From Rhododendron vialii (lineage: Eukaryota > Streptophyta > Magnoliopsida > Ericales > Ericaceae): a DNA stretch of 64,000 nt. This document shows, piece by piece, positions 1 through 10,288 of this stretch; position 1 is the stretch's first letter; every line of letters starts with the position of its first letter. The translations under genes were made by a program, and so were the position numbers. The DNA is taken from NCBI RefSeq assembly GCF_030253575.1, contig NC_080567.1, positions 36,919,501 through 36,983,500 of the forward strand, in the 5' to 3' direction. The notes beneath the pieces are model-generated. The model did no database searches. It saw nothing but the letters and a program-made list of their open reading frames with translations, and had not been told where the DNA came from.

Positions 1-1327
1 CAATGAAGGTCTTCGCACGAACGTTATACGTCGAATCCGAAAACTCAGGCAATTGCTTCATCTCCGCAGCTCTAATAATCACATAATCAATAAACTCACC
101 TAACCTAGAAACCAAATTAGTATAATAAGTGATCCCAAACTTGCCCTTTCTCATCGCTTCCTTAAAAATCTCCACCGTCACGCCCCGCCGAATCTCAACC
201 GCCCTCACCAGCATCTCCTGCTCCTCCTCGTCGCCACCACCATCGAATATCTTGTGAAGAGGCGGCAGAGAGGAGTTCACGTCAACGTCGCTAGGGGACT
301 GTACGTAGATAGAGCCTGGGAATTGAGGGGTTCTCTTCCGTATTAAAGACATTTCTAGAAGCTTGATTTTGTCCGATGAGGATATGGAGTTGTCTTGTTG
401 AGTTTGGGGGTTGGGTTCCTGTTGTTTTTTCCATGGGCAAAAAAGAAAATTTCATTAACACAGATAAAAAAATGAAATCCATACGATAGGAAATAGGAAA
501 AGAAAAGCACAAAGTGAGCTTGGAAGAGTACAGATACTATCCTAATGCTGCTGGTGGCAAAATCTCAACCTGCTCTCAGCCTCTCTATTCTAGTAAGATT
601 GATTTTCAGTGAAGCAGAAAGTCACAATCATAAACCAAGTTCACAAGCAGTTGATAAGCATCACAACCTCCAAGACCATTTTCACAAGAAAAAATCGAAA
701 ACCAAATAGCCAACAAAGAAACCCAGTAAAAAATTAACCAAAAACCCAAATGGAAGAGCTCAAATTGGCACCATTTTCTAACAAGATTAGGTCATAAATC
801 AAAAAATGTACATAGCCTATCAACATTTTCTCAGAAACCAAACAAAATCAAAGAGTACGGGTTTGTACTGGTTTAGCAAGAAAAGCATAGAGAGAGAGAG
901 CTTCGAAGAGTACAAAGACTATTCTAATGCTGCTACTCGCAGAATTTCAACTCACCTCTGTGCCTCTCGATGTCAATAAGAGTTCCTCTTGTTGTTGGCG
1001 GTTTGGGAGGCGGTGGAGGAGGAGGTTTGTGGATTTGGCGTTGTGTTTACGGAAGATTTTGTTAGGGGTGGTTGTAGTGGTGGTGGGTTGTGGGGTTTCT
1101 TGGTGGCGGTGGTGGTTGGGTTGAGTGTGAGAAGATGAAGAAGAGATAACGAAGAGGCGGGGGTTGGAATTGGGGTTCGAGCGGAAATGGATGTGGGGGA
1201 AAGGGTGGATGGAGAGGTGGTGGCGGTGGCGGAGGTTGTGGTGGCGCTGGGGGTGAGGAGGACGAGGAGGAGACGATAGCATTTTGGAAGTGGAGGGATA
1301 AAGAATGGCGCGACCTGGAAGGAGCAA
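1..1327 (-). CDS. 5' part of an unrecognised, probably organelle-targeted protein (exons 1-2, runs off the left edge)
   Basis: Two exons fit together on the minus strand. Exon 1 is 956-1327, or 956-1282 if the second in-frame ATG (15 codons later) is used. It ends at a near-perfect donor, CAGAG|GTGAGT. Exon 2 starts at 418 after ACAACAG and stays open to base 1. Both junctions are phase 0, so the frame continues as ...TSRGTE|EPNPQTQQ.... Exon 1 is rich in Ser, Thr, Pro, His and Asn, with basic and few acidic residues, as in plastid or mitochondrial transit peptides (inference). Exon 2 has a short acidic run (DEEEQE) and then a compact, mixed-charge stretch that looks like folded protein (KGKFGITYYTNLVSRLGEF). 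I do not recognise the family. The other two minus-strand frames over exon 1 are also open but do not join exon 2 in phase. Downstream exons and the stop lie outside the window. Confidence 0.55.
419..955 (-). other. Intron 1 of the left-edge gene, with a diverged copy of its own exon-intron boundary
   Basis: This 537-bp intron has a strong donor (GTGAGT) and a CAG acceptor. Its part at about 521-590 resembles about 907-976, which spans the end of exon 1 and the donor. Shared words include GAAGAGTACA, CTAATGCTGCT and AATTTCAACT-like strings. The donor itself has decayed in the intronic copy. Confidence 0.5.
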
Positions 1328-1427
1328 ATTCCGGTGAGGAAATAAAGAAAGAGAAAATTACAGGAAACCCCCTTGATGTGTTGTTGGTTTTTAACTTTAG
1401 TACCTTTGTCTTTGAATTGGTACATTG

Positions 1428-2019
1428 TCTACCCTGATTCACTAATTTTGTATCAGTGTGGGCCTTCAGGTTTCTAGACAGCAATGGGCCGACATGTATA
1501 TGAGATGCACATGAGTTTAATATCAACCTCCGAGAATACAATATTTGCGGAGTAATAGGACGGTTTATGCTGTTAGAACAAGATTTTTGACATGTTTCTG
1601 AAGAAATAAAACAGTTTTGATTTACTAGAAAATTTTTGGAGTTAAAATTTCCATTGTATGGTTCTTGTTCTAAGAGAACCAACATAAGAACAAGAACCAG
1701 CATGGGAAGAGAGTATTAGAAGGAAGTTGAAGTGATCAGAGAGTGGAAGTTATGAACAAAAGATACAAGCGGTTGGGATCACGCTTATTTTTTTAGTTGT
1801 GTTTACTTGTCAGTCAAAGTGAAAAATAGAGGGACACGTGTATAAAAGTTGGTTAGGTTGTTCGTACATTTTCGTAGGTTGGACCACAAGAAGACATAGT
1901 TGGTTATCACAACTTTATTTTTGTTTTAATTTTACTTTTTTTTTTGTTTCATGTACATAGAAACACTAATAAAATACCCCTTTATACATGCAAAATTATT
2001 ATGCACGATGGTTGAAGAA
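1428..2019. other. Intergenic, likely promoter side of the left-edge gene
   Basis: I see no supportable gene here. There is a CACGTG hexamer near 1844 followed by TATAAAA. Neither is tied to a visible transcript. Confidence 0.3.
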
Positions 2020-2062
2020 TTATTCCTAGATGGCCGCAAAAAATTACTCATAGTTTGCAAAG

Positions 2063-3085
2063 TAGGGCTGTACAAAAAATCTAGAGAAACGTGAAATCGG
2101 TCCGGACCAAACCAATCTGGACCAAACTGATCCGTACATTTTGGATTTTGTCCATGGATGGTTTGGACACGAATTCAAAAATTAAAAAACCGTGAGATAT
2201 AGATTAGTATTGGATTTTCATTTGAACTGATCCCTGAATTATCCGAACCGATCCGTGAGATATTTAAAATATAAAAATATATAATATATAGTAAATAATT
2301 ATAATTTTACACCTATTTCTATAAATTATTGGTAACTATTTGACAATATGGTATATCAATATAAACTATCAAAACTAAGGAGGGTAAAGTGCAATTTTTA
2401 TAGAGGGGGAAAGCCAAAGCTGTATACTCAGTCGTTTGCTGGAACTGTTTGTTGTGTAAATTCAGGTCTATGGCCGGAATTGTCTATTTACTCCCATAGA
2501 CCGTTAAAAATTTTCAATTATACTCGACAGTTAGTTATCGAAATTGAGATATATTTTCAGCGTCCAATTATCGAAATATAATATTTTTTTCAACAGATGT
2601 TTACCGAAAATGCATGTTCGGCAGTTGTTTACCAAAAGTTGAACATATTTTCGACATATAGTTACCGAAATATAATTTTGTTTTCAACAGCAATTTACCG
2701 AAATGTTATTTATGATTTTCAACAATCATTTACCGAAATTTAGTGGGCTACGGGAGTAAATAGAGGGCTGCGAATAGCGGCGCCCTTTTTTTATTGAATG
2801 AAGTAGTTTGCTGGAACACATGCTAGTTGACTAGAAAGTGGGAACAATTAAATTACACGAAAAAAAAAATTGAATCGGGTCACAAACTAAATCGGGTTAG
2901 TGATCGATTAGAATCATGTATTTGGTTGTTGATTGATACAATATGCGGACAAAATTGGGACCGAGCCAGGACCAAACCGTGAGACTTTTAGTCCGGACAC
3001 GGATTTTATTTTCAAAAAACCATGACTCGTGAATTAGAATTGAATTCATAGGAATCCGATCCGATTCGGACCGTGCACAGCCCTA
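2063..3085. mobile_element. Non-autonomous hAT-like element (1023 bp)
   Basis: The ends are TAGGGCTGTACA... and ...TGCACAGCCCTA, inverted copies of each other and of the hAT-type terminus. The flanks are TTGCAAAG (2055-2062) and CTGCAAAG (3086-3093), an 8-bp target duplication with one mismatch, as expected for hAT. There is no transposase; the only ORF inside (2348-2581) has no protein-like features. A secondary structure lies inside, described separately. Confidence 0.75.
2450..2790. repeat. Nested fold-back segment with periodic TTACCGAAA words inside the hAT-like element
   Basis: CTATTTACTCCC (about 2485-2496) is matched by its complement GGGAGTAAATAG (about 2753-2764). Between them, ATACCGAAA/TTACCGAAA-like words recur roughly every 40-50 bp. 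The whole is bracketed by direct copies of GTTTGCTGGAAC at about 2432 and 2806, which may be a target duplication or a deletion-prone repeat. Confidence 0.5.
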
Positions 3086-3702
3086 CTGCAAAGTATTACC
3101 CCATGCCGCAAAGAATTACTTCTAGCTATAAAAAATTACTCATAGCCGCAACGAATTACTTATGACCGCAAAGAATCATCCATGGCCGCAATCATAGTTG
3201 CAAAAAATTACTTATGGCCGAAAAGAATTACTTCTGGCCGCAAAGAATTACTCCTGGCTACAACACAAGAAATTACCTCTGGCCGAAAGAATTTCTCATG
3301 GCCATAACACAAGAAATTACCTCTGGTCGCAAAAAATTATTCATGGCTGCATTGAATTACCTCTGGCCGCATAAAATTAACCATGGCCTCTAAAAACTAC
3401 TCATGGCCGCATTGAATTACGTTTGGCTGCGTAAAATTACCTGTGGCCGCAAAAAAGGAGCGAAGTGATACCGATCCATGTTTGAAAGGGGTTTTCCATA
3501 ATTACTCCTAAAAGAAAGGACTGTCCAACTAAGTTCTAGCTGAAACAGAGAGTTCAGTTTTTCCTTCCAGTTTTCTTTCCATCCAAACTTGTTCATCAAA
3601 GAGAAACTGCGAAGAAAATTCTCGGAATCTAAAACCGTCGTCGGCGAGGCGTCCGAGCTTGTTCAACGAAGACAATCTCAACGAGGAATCCAAATCCGCA
3701 AC

Positions 3703-6700
3703 ATGATACGTGGGGTGATCGTGATGAACGATCAGGGCAAGCCTCGCCTCGTCAAATTCTACGATTATCAGGTTACTCCTTTCCCCTCCTTATATCCAAG
3801 AATGGTTCGTTATTTTTTTTGTTCAAAAAATGAAGGAATTAGGTCTGATCTTTCTATTTCTCCCCAACTATACAGTTAAAAGGTTTATCTATGCTTCATC
3901 GGATTTGTGGTGTTGACCGATTGTGGTTTTGAATTGTAAGGTTAGACTGTGGAGAAGCAACAGGAGCTGATCCGGCGCATTTATGGAGGTTTTAGTGCCT
4001 TTTCTCTCATCACTTCAAAATAATATTGCGTGTTTTGCTCTTCGAAGCTCAATTACGACGGATTTAGTGTTTATATTGGTTTGTAAGCAGCAGTGTTATT
4101 CTCATATGCTTTTTGATAAGTTGTTGATGTTATAGACCGAGGCATTAAGGGAATGCCTCCTTTATAGGTAAAGAAGAACAAACCAAAATGCCCTATTCCC
4201 TCCCATATGTATCTAAAAAGATCTATCGTGTCAAGAGATCGATCGAGAAAAAGAGTATAATGTTCAGATTCCCAAGTGTACGAGATACTACCGAAAAAGT
4301 ATCCTTTAGTAGAGACAGCGGACTTTGGAGACCGTAAAACATGTCTCCGGTTCGGTGGTTCCTCTTTTGTCAGATAAGATACACAAATACGAGAGGATCG
4401 TTCACATATGTTCATAACTGTAGTATCTATCATGGAATTGCGAGTATTTTTTGAGTTGGATATGTTATCTCATTAGTGGGTGATTTCATCTTTCGTGATG
4501 CAGTTCTATGCAATAGGGCTGAGAACGTGAGCAACTTCATTCAGGCTGATTCAATTTGCGGACCAGTATGTTGTTTCCATCATTGGACTTTTTTCTAGTT
4601 AAATTTCTTTCGCGGTCATTGATTAGACCTCATCATGGTTGGTACCAGTGAGTAAATGGGATCTGGTTCACCAAATATGTGGTAGATGGATGTCAAACAA
4701 AAAAGGTATTTATGCTTTAAACTAACACAGGCATTCAATAAGATGAACACAGGCATTCAAAAAAACGTAGTTACTGAACATGTTGTTGGATTAGGAAGGA
4801 TACAATTGATTGATCGAAATTACTTCTCTGCAAAACTGAGATTATTTTGCATCTTTTGTTATAATCATGTCATTTGTTGGCTCGTTTCCTTTTCAATAAA
4901 GCCGAGTATTCCTCTATGTCTTCGCAGACCTGAGAATTGAGTGAGAACAATGCCAGCATACCCACAACCATTGCACAATCATCCGCATCATTCAGCTAAT
5001 TTTGAGGTCTACAATTATCTTCTGTGGGAAAAAAGAGGCTAAACCTTGACGTAGAGATAGTGCAAATGAATTTTCATTCAAGAACTCAAATTCATCTGTT
5101 GAATGTAAATGACAGTTCATTCAGAAGTCAAATTCTGATAAAAACTCCAAACCAAACCCCCATGATCTTGAGTGGCATGTGTGTTGATGCTTAGCAAGTC
5201 GTTACATAAAATTCGTGACCCCTTGGCATCCAAGTTACATGACATGCTTGCCATTGTTTCCCTTTTTAAAAGGCAGGAAAATTCACATCTATATTATCCC
5301 TTACTTGCAGGATACACAGCTTGTATACAAGACGTACGCCACGTTATACTTTGTCTTCATATTTGATAGCTCCGAAAATGAGCTAGCAATGCTAGATCTT
5401 ATGCAAGGTACAAGTGAATCTATATTTTTGAATAGTTGGATCTAATGTTGTTTCTCTAGAGGCCAGGGTGTAGGCTCATAAATGAGATGCAGCAAAGCTA
5501 ACCTTAATGGAATAGGCAAAAATCATATACCTCTGTTATATTGAGCAACTGAACATCAAAATGGCATAGACTGATAGACCGTGCAACGAATTGAGAATCA
5601 AAATGGTCATTTTTGGAATCGTGAATCACTCCATTTGATTATGATTTCTAGGATATGTAAATAGATACATTTATGACTAGGCATAAATCACTAAAAGGGA
5701 TTGTCTTAAGCGATGGATTGAGAAGTGGTCTAATACGGAAGATGCTTAGCTTGGTATAATGAATCGAGTGACATGATATGAACCGTGAATCGTACGGTCC
5801 TGATAACAGAGGCGTAGACAATAAAAATTAATTATGTCTTTTGGAAAATAATGCAAATCAATAGATAAGGAAATAGACAATGGTGATACTAAACTTGTTA
5901 TTTTGTTGCTAATCAAGCCTTTTATGTAAACTAGTTCTTCAACATTGATCTTCATAAACTCGACAAACACAAACCTTTGATTTTGACCAAATCCAATTAA
6001 AACTTATTGAAATTGATTTGAGTAAAGTTCTAAAGGTCTTGAAGGCCACTGTGAGGGAGGAAAAGTTTCACAATAGCTAATTGTTACCATAGGAGTGGTT
6101 TTTGTAGCTTTGAGGATCAAAAAATATTTTATGGTTAACAATTTTTAGCTAGGACAGGCACTGGTTTGTTCATCTCTCTGTTATCCATGCCCACATTCCA
6201 TAAGCACCGCATATTCTGAATACATGAATTCTATAGTGACATTTTTAAGGAGAAAAAGAGCAAGGTCCTAATCGGTCATGAAACATTAGCAGTCATGTAG
6301 ATTAGTTTGTACCCCCTGATGAAATCATCTTCAGTTGAATGGTCTTTAACTCTTGGGTGGACCCTGTTGGATGATCAGAATCCCCTCTATAGACTTGGTA
6401 GTTCTAGTAATGAATTTTTTCAGTCTTGTTTTTCTCTGGTCCATGCAATTTTGTTCTGGATTAGTAATTTGGTATCATCTACTAATTACTCAGTACTCAG
6501 CTTTCTTCTTGGTGCCTATAATTTATTTACATCTTGAAAGCACCAAGTAACATACAAAAATATTTGATCTTGGTTGAATTGCTGGATATCCTTAAAGAAC
6601 TGAAGAACTATTGAATAGTGTATGTCACATATTTTACTTTTAGACCACATGCTTTTCTAGTTGGATATCTTCTTTACTTAAACTCTCTGGAGATTGCAGT

Positions 6701-7700
6701 TTTCGTGGAGACATTGGACAAGTGCTTCAGTAATGTGTGTGAGCTCGACATTGTCTTCAACTTTAACAAGGTTTAGTCTTTACTCTTTAATCCAAGTTTA
6801 TGTCAAGGTGCATATCTTTATGAAAACTGGAATGGATCAAATGAACAGTATCATTCAGGGTCGCAACTGAACGAGATTTGACAGTTAATAGTGTATTATA
6901 TGAGCTCAGTGTGATTTGTTTTAACAAACAACGGCATCAAATCTATCAGTGTGACTGTTGGCTTTGCTTGGGATTTCCAAAGAGACCAACCTCTGGCATC
7001 CATCATCTCATGTAAACATTTGGAAGTTTGAATATTGAACTTAAATGAGTGTTCTGCCAATTTCTCAGATAAATAAACAGCTCTAGATTGTGGATTTTCA
7101 AATTGTTGGTTGGAATTTTCATCTTGGTTTCGTGAATCGTGAGTTAGGATGAAGTAACCAACCATAGCATAAGCAGAAGTCAATGGTGGAAAAGGGCTGT
7201 TGGCGTCTTCAACATGGAAAATTTTGCTTCCATTGTTTGCTATTTCATGCCTTTTAAGCTCATTTGAGTTCCATTTGTTGGTCTGAGCTAGGTGCAACTT
7301 TACTATTTCATGCCTTTTGAGCTCTCTTGATGGCATAATTTTCCCCTTACGTCAGATATTGTAATCTAGCAGTTATCAACTTCATGTTAGGTCTGTCAAG
7401 TTGTTAACCTTGACTGTGCTGTCCCGGCATAGGTCACCTTTGACTAAAAATTTCCATTTTCTTCTCTTTATTCTTAATCATAACAAGACTTTTTCTCTTG
7501 TTTTATGTCTGCATGTATCCATTACAAGGACAAATGTGTGTATGTATTATCCTGTGCATTTCATGTCTTTCATTCAGTATTCAGGTGTCCAGCGATTGAT
7601 TTGGCAGGTATATACTATTTTAGATGAGATTATCCTGGGAGGTCAAGTTCTTGAGACAAGTTCTGCGGAAGTTGTGAAGGCTGTTGAAGAAATATCGAAG

Positions 7701-7770
<70 letters not shown>

Positions 7771-7904
7771 ATATATGCATATGTGTGTGTTTAGCCCATA
7801 AAAACTGTCGATGATACCAGCTTCTGTTTTTGTGCAGATTGGAGAAAGCTTCAAATACAACAATGCTTGTCCCCAAATCTATTTCTGGCTGGCAGTCTCG
7901 ATAG
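3703..7904 (+). CDS. AP3S: AP-3 complex subunit sigma (seven exons, 166 aa, complete)
   Basis: This is the small subunit of the AP-3 adaptor complex, which sorts cargo from Golgi/endosomes to the vacuole. Exons are 3703-3771, 3946-3988, 4504-4565, 5311-5407, 6700-6770, 7608-7699 and 7838-7904. All have GT-AG borders, and the phases join without a break. The protein opens [20 protein letters not shown] and contains [69 protein letters not shown] and a tail ending [12 protein letters not shown]. This is the longin-like sigma fold, and the order and length (166 aa) match plant AP-3 sigma. The [10 protein letters not shown] and Ser-Gly-Trp tail separate it from AP-1 and AP-2 sigma. The ATG at 3703 is the conserved start. 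An upstream in-frame reading from 3589 also exists but looks like 5' leader. I see no damage. Confidence 0.96.
7704..7768 (+). repeat. (TC)n microsatellite next to the intron 6 donor of the AP-3 sigma gene
   Basis: About 32 CT dinucleotides begin four bases after the exon boundary (AA|GTAT then TCTCTC...). The intron is only 138 bp long, so the repeat makes up about half of it. Antisense GA-repeat reading frames here are artefacts of the repeat. Confidence 0.95.
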
Positions 7905-9463
7905 CATATGATTTTTCTAGTAAGCTCTTACTAACCTACAAGGTTTTCTCTCCGATTTTGACAACACTATGAACTTGTGAATCACCTGATCCCTCGTACT
8001 TCTGGGTGCCCTTGATAGGGAGATTGTGATGTGATTCCGTCTTGTTTAAAGCATTAAAATTCATGAGAAGTTTCCACCTCTCTGAAATGAAACTCCTCTA
8101 AAAGAAATGAACTCCTGACATTATGGATGATGCACACAAGCACGCGACAAAAATATAGATGTCATCTGGTTTCTTAATCTGTTCATTCTGCCTTGATTCA
8201 CTACATATGCCTTTATGCTTCTCTTGTATATTTGCTCATCATAGGTTTTGTATGGACTACAGTAGCACTTGGCTTATTGATCCTTTTACTGATTGGGTAG
8301 GATTAGTGTCTAAAATGTGTTTGTTTGTTGATGTCTATGATATTAACACTGATTTAGGACGATGGATGATGACGGTGAAATGAGGAAGCATGTTGAAGGA
8401 GCATGAAAAGGAGCAAGAGGGACTTGATTTCCAACATTGAAATCCAGTGTGAAGCTTTAACTGGAATATGGTTGGTCTTAGCACTTTGGTACCTAAAATC
8501 ATGACAATTTGGACAATGCTTTTTATACTTTGAAACTCCTGAAAAGAGTTATGCACCCTTTTCTGAGTTATCACCCAACTGACATAACTTTACTCGGAAC
8601 TAACCTCTGTGGGTTGCATTGGTGGCCCTCTTTGATTTCGGTTGATTTATCTATTTTGTCCTGAACTAGTGATCAACGTCCGACGTTACTAAAGAAAGAG
8701 AGTGAACTTGGCTCTGGTCTTGTGACAGTTTCTCTTTTTTAGGTGAATACCTTGTGATAGTGTGGTTGATATTTTTGTGTAAGGGGATGAAGAAAATCTC
8801 AACCTTTTTGTAGATGCACTTCTCCAAACTTTGGTGGTTTCCAGATGTAATGGTGACAGTCATTTCCCTGGAATAGGGATGAATTTCTTTTAACTTTGAC
8901 CTTTTTTTTCCCTTTTTTTTTCGATTGGGACTCCGACTTAAACTCTTGTTGAAGCTATGAGCAAGGCTTGCCGTTTGCTGTTTTTGTGAATATTTCAGTC
9001 CTATGGTTGTGAAGTTTATCAATGGTGCTTCAAAAGCTCTCAGATTGACCCGTGCCTCCGTACATAGGTTTTAAATGTGCCCCGAGTGATATAGCTGTCG
9101 TATCATAAATCGAACTTTCCAAGTAATACGCTTCTCTCGGTTTATTATTGGAAAAAATGGACAGTTTAAATTCATAACTGTATTTGTTATCCATCTTTCT
9201 GTGACAAATTTAATGAAATTGTGCATGTTACATAGAATATCATATCCATTGACACAGTCTATGCAACGAGACCACATAAACGAATAATCTGTTGCCGTTA
9301 CCCCAATATATTTGTCCTTGTTTGTTGAGCTCATCGTTTTGATTTTGATAAGGAATGGTTCTAAAGAAAATGCTGTCATTGAAAATATCATTAGGGATCA
9401 TGATGGGAGTGACTCAACTGTGTTAATATTTTTTGGAAAACCAAGAACTCTTCTTCATCAATG
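7905..9463. other. 3' flank of the AP-3 sigma gene; no gene seen
   Basis: This stretch should include the 3' UTR of the sigma gene. No ORF has protein-like composition or splice support, and I see no element with clear ends. Confidence 0.4.
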
Positions 9464-9535
9464 GGTCCCATGGTCTAGTGGTCAGGACATTGGACTCTGA
9501 ATCTAGTAACCCGAGTTCAAGTCTCGGTGGGACCT
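9464..9535 (+). tRNA. trnQ-CTG: tRNA-Gln (anticodon CTG)
   Basis: A 72-nt cloverleaf can be drawn by eye. The acceptor stem GGTCCCA pairs with TGGGACC, and T is the discriminator base. The anticodon loop is CTCTGAA with CTG in positions 34-36. The T arm is CCGAG-TTCAAGT-CTCGG. The D-arm region carries GTCTAGTGGTCAGGAC. The anticodon stem contains two G-T pairs. There is no intron and CCA is not encoded, as expected for a nuclear plant tRNA. The T run that follows fits RNA polymerase III termination. Confidence 0.95.
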
Positions 9536-9539
9536 TGTC

Positions 9540-9544
9540 TTTTT
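9540..9544 (+). terminator. Pol III T-run terminator of tRNA-Gln
   Basis: Five consecutive T residues begin five bases after the discriminator base of the tRNA. Confidence 0.7.
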
Positions 9545-10022
9545 ATGACTCCCTCACTTTCTTATCCTTCTCAGTGAGCATTGCAAGTATAGGTAGTACA
9601 CGTGTACAATTGGGTACCTTTTTATTTTATTTTATTTTGTAAGGTGGATAATCTCATAGACCATCTATTTATGGAGATCAATTCCAAGTCTACTCGCGGA
9701 GTCTCAATTAAAGTACCCAAGACAAGAAGAGGTACCGCGTGAACGAGAGTCAAACCCGAGATCAAAGACTGACTGAACCCTCTGATTGTTAGGTGATTAT
9801 GCACCTAAAGGAAATTGAGACGAATAAGCTGAATTATTGCATAACTTTCCCTGTGCATTCCTTTAACTCTAAAGGAAAATCGCATCCAATAAGGCAAAGA
9901 CCGGGTTGTTACAATTTACATTCCATGAGAGACCAGTAAACAAAATTACATATAAAAAATGCAGCTTGTTTCTACCATAAACAAGCCCTCAAACAAATTA
10001 AAGAACAAGAACTACCAATGTC

Positions 10023-10079
<57 letters not shown>

Positions 10080-10288
10080 AATTTGACTTTTCTGGTCAAG
10101 GGAATCAATCAGGCCTTCAAAATTAGATACCCATTTCCCTTTAATGGCGCTCTATGCATTCTTTGGACACACCAAAGTGAGAAAAAAAATGCCAAGAAAA
10201 ACCCCAGCCCCAATTTGGGGCAACAACAAAAGCAAGGCACACGAATGGGGAGCCTGCTGTAGTATTATTAACAAAGAATCAACAATAA
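9545..10288. other. Spacer between the tRNA and the receptor-kinase stop codon, including its likely 3' UTR
   Basis: No gene is supportable. The right half, next to the minus-strand stop codon at 10289, is probably 3' UTR of the receptor-like kinase. It contains a (CT)n microsatellite. Confidence 0.4.
10025..10073. repeat. (CT)n microsatellite
   Basis: A pure CT run of about 49 bp, about 215 bp beyond the stop codon of the receptor-like kinase. Confidence 0.95.

Larger units (their letters stand above)
2020..3460. repeat. Minisatellite-like array (unit about 22 bp, TGGCCGCAAAGAATTACTCA-type), split by an inserted element
   Basis: Degenerate units built on TGGCCGCA followed by an A-rich stretch and ATTAC(T/C)(T/C)(A/C) run from 3094 to about 3460. 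Two more units sit at 2029-2062, on the other side of the inserted element. Units differ by several substitutions and small indels, and some are shortened or extended with ACACAAG. The array ends about 240 bp upstream of the AP-3 sigma start codon. Confidence 0.75.

Noticed and set aside
973..1703. Proline- and threonine-rich minus-strand ORFs of 150 and 213 aa
   Set aside because: Alternative frames over exon 1 of the left-edge gene. Only the 947-1327 frame ends at a good donor that joins the next exon in phase.
7630..7876. Antisense ORFs made of Arg-Glu repeats
   Set aside because: They are the CT/GA microsatellite read in other frames and overlap coding exons of the AP-3 sigma gene.
9641..9810. 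Small minus-strand ORF next to the tRNA
   Set aside because: Short, no protein-like composition or splice context.
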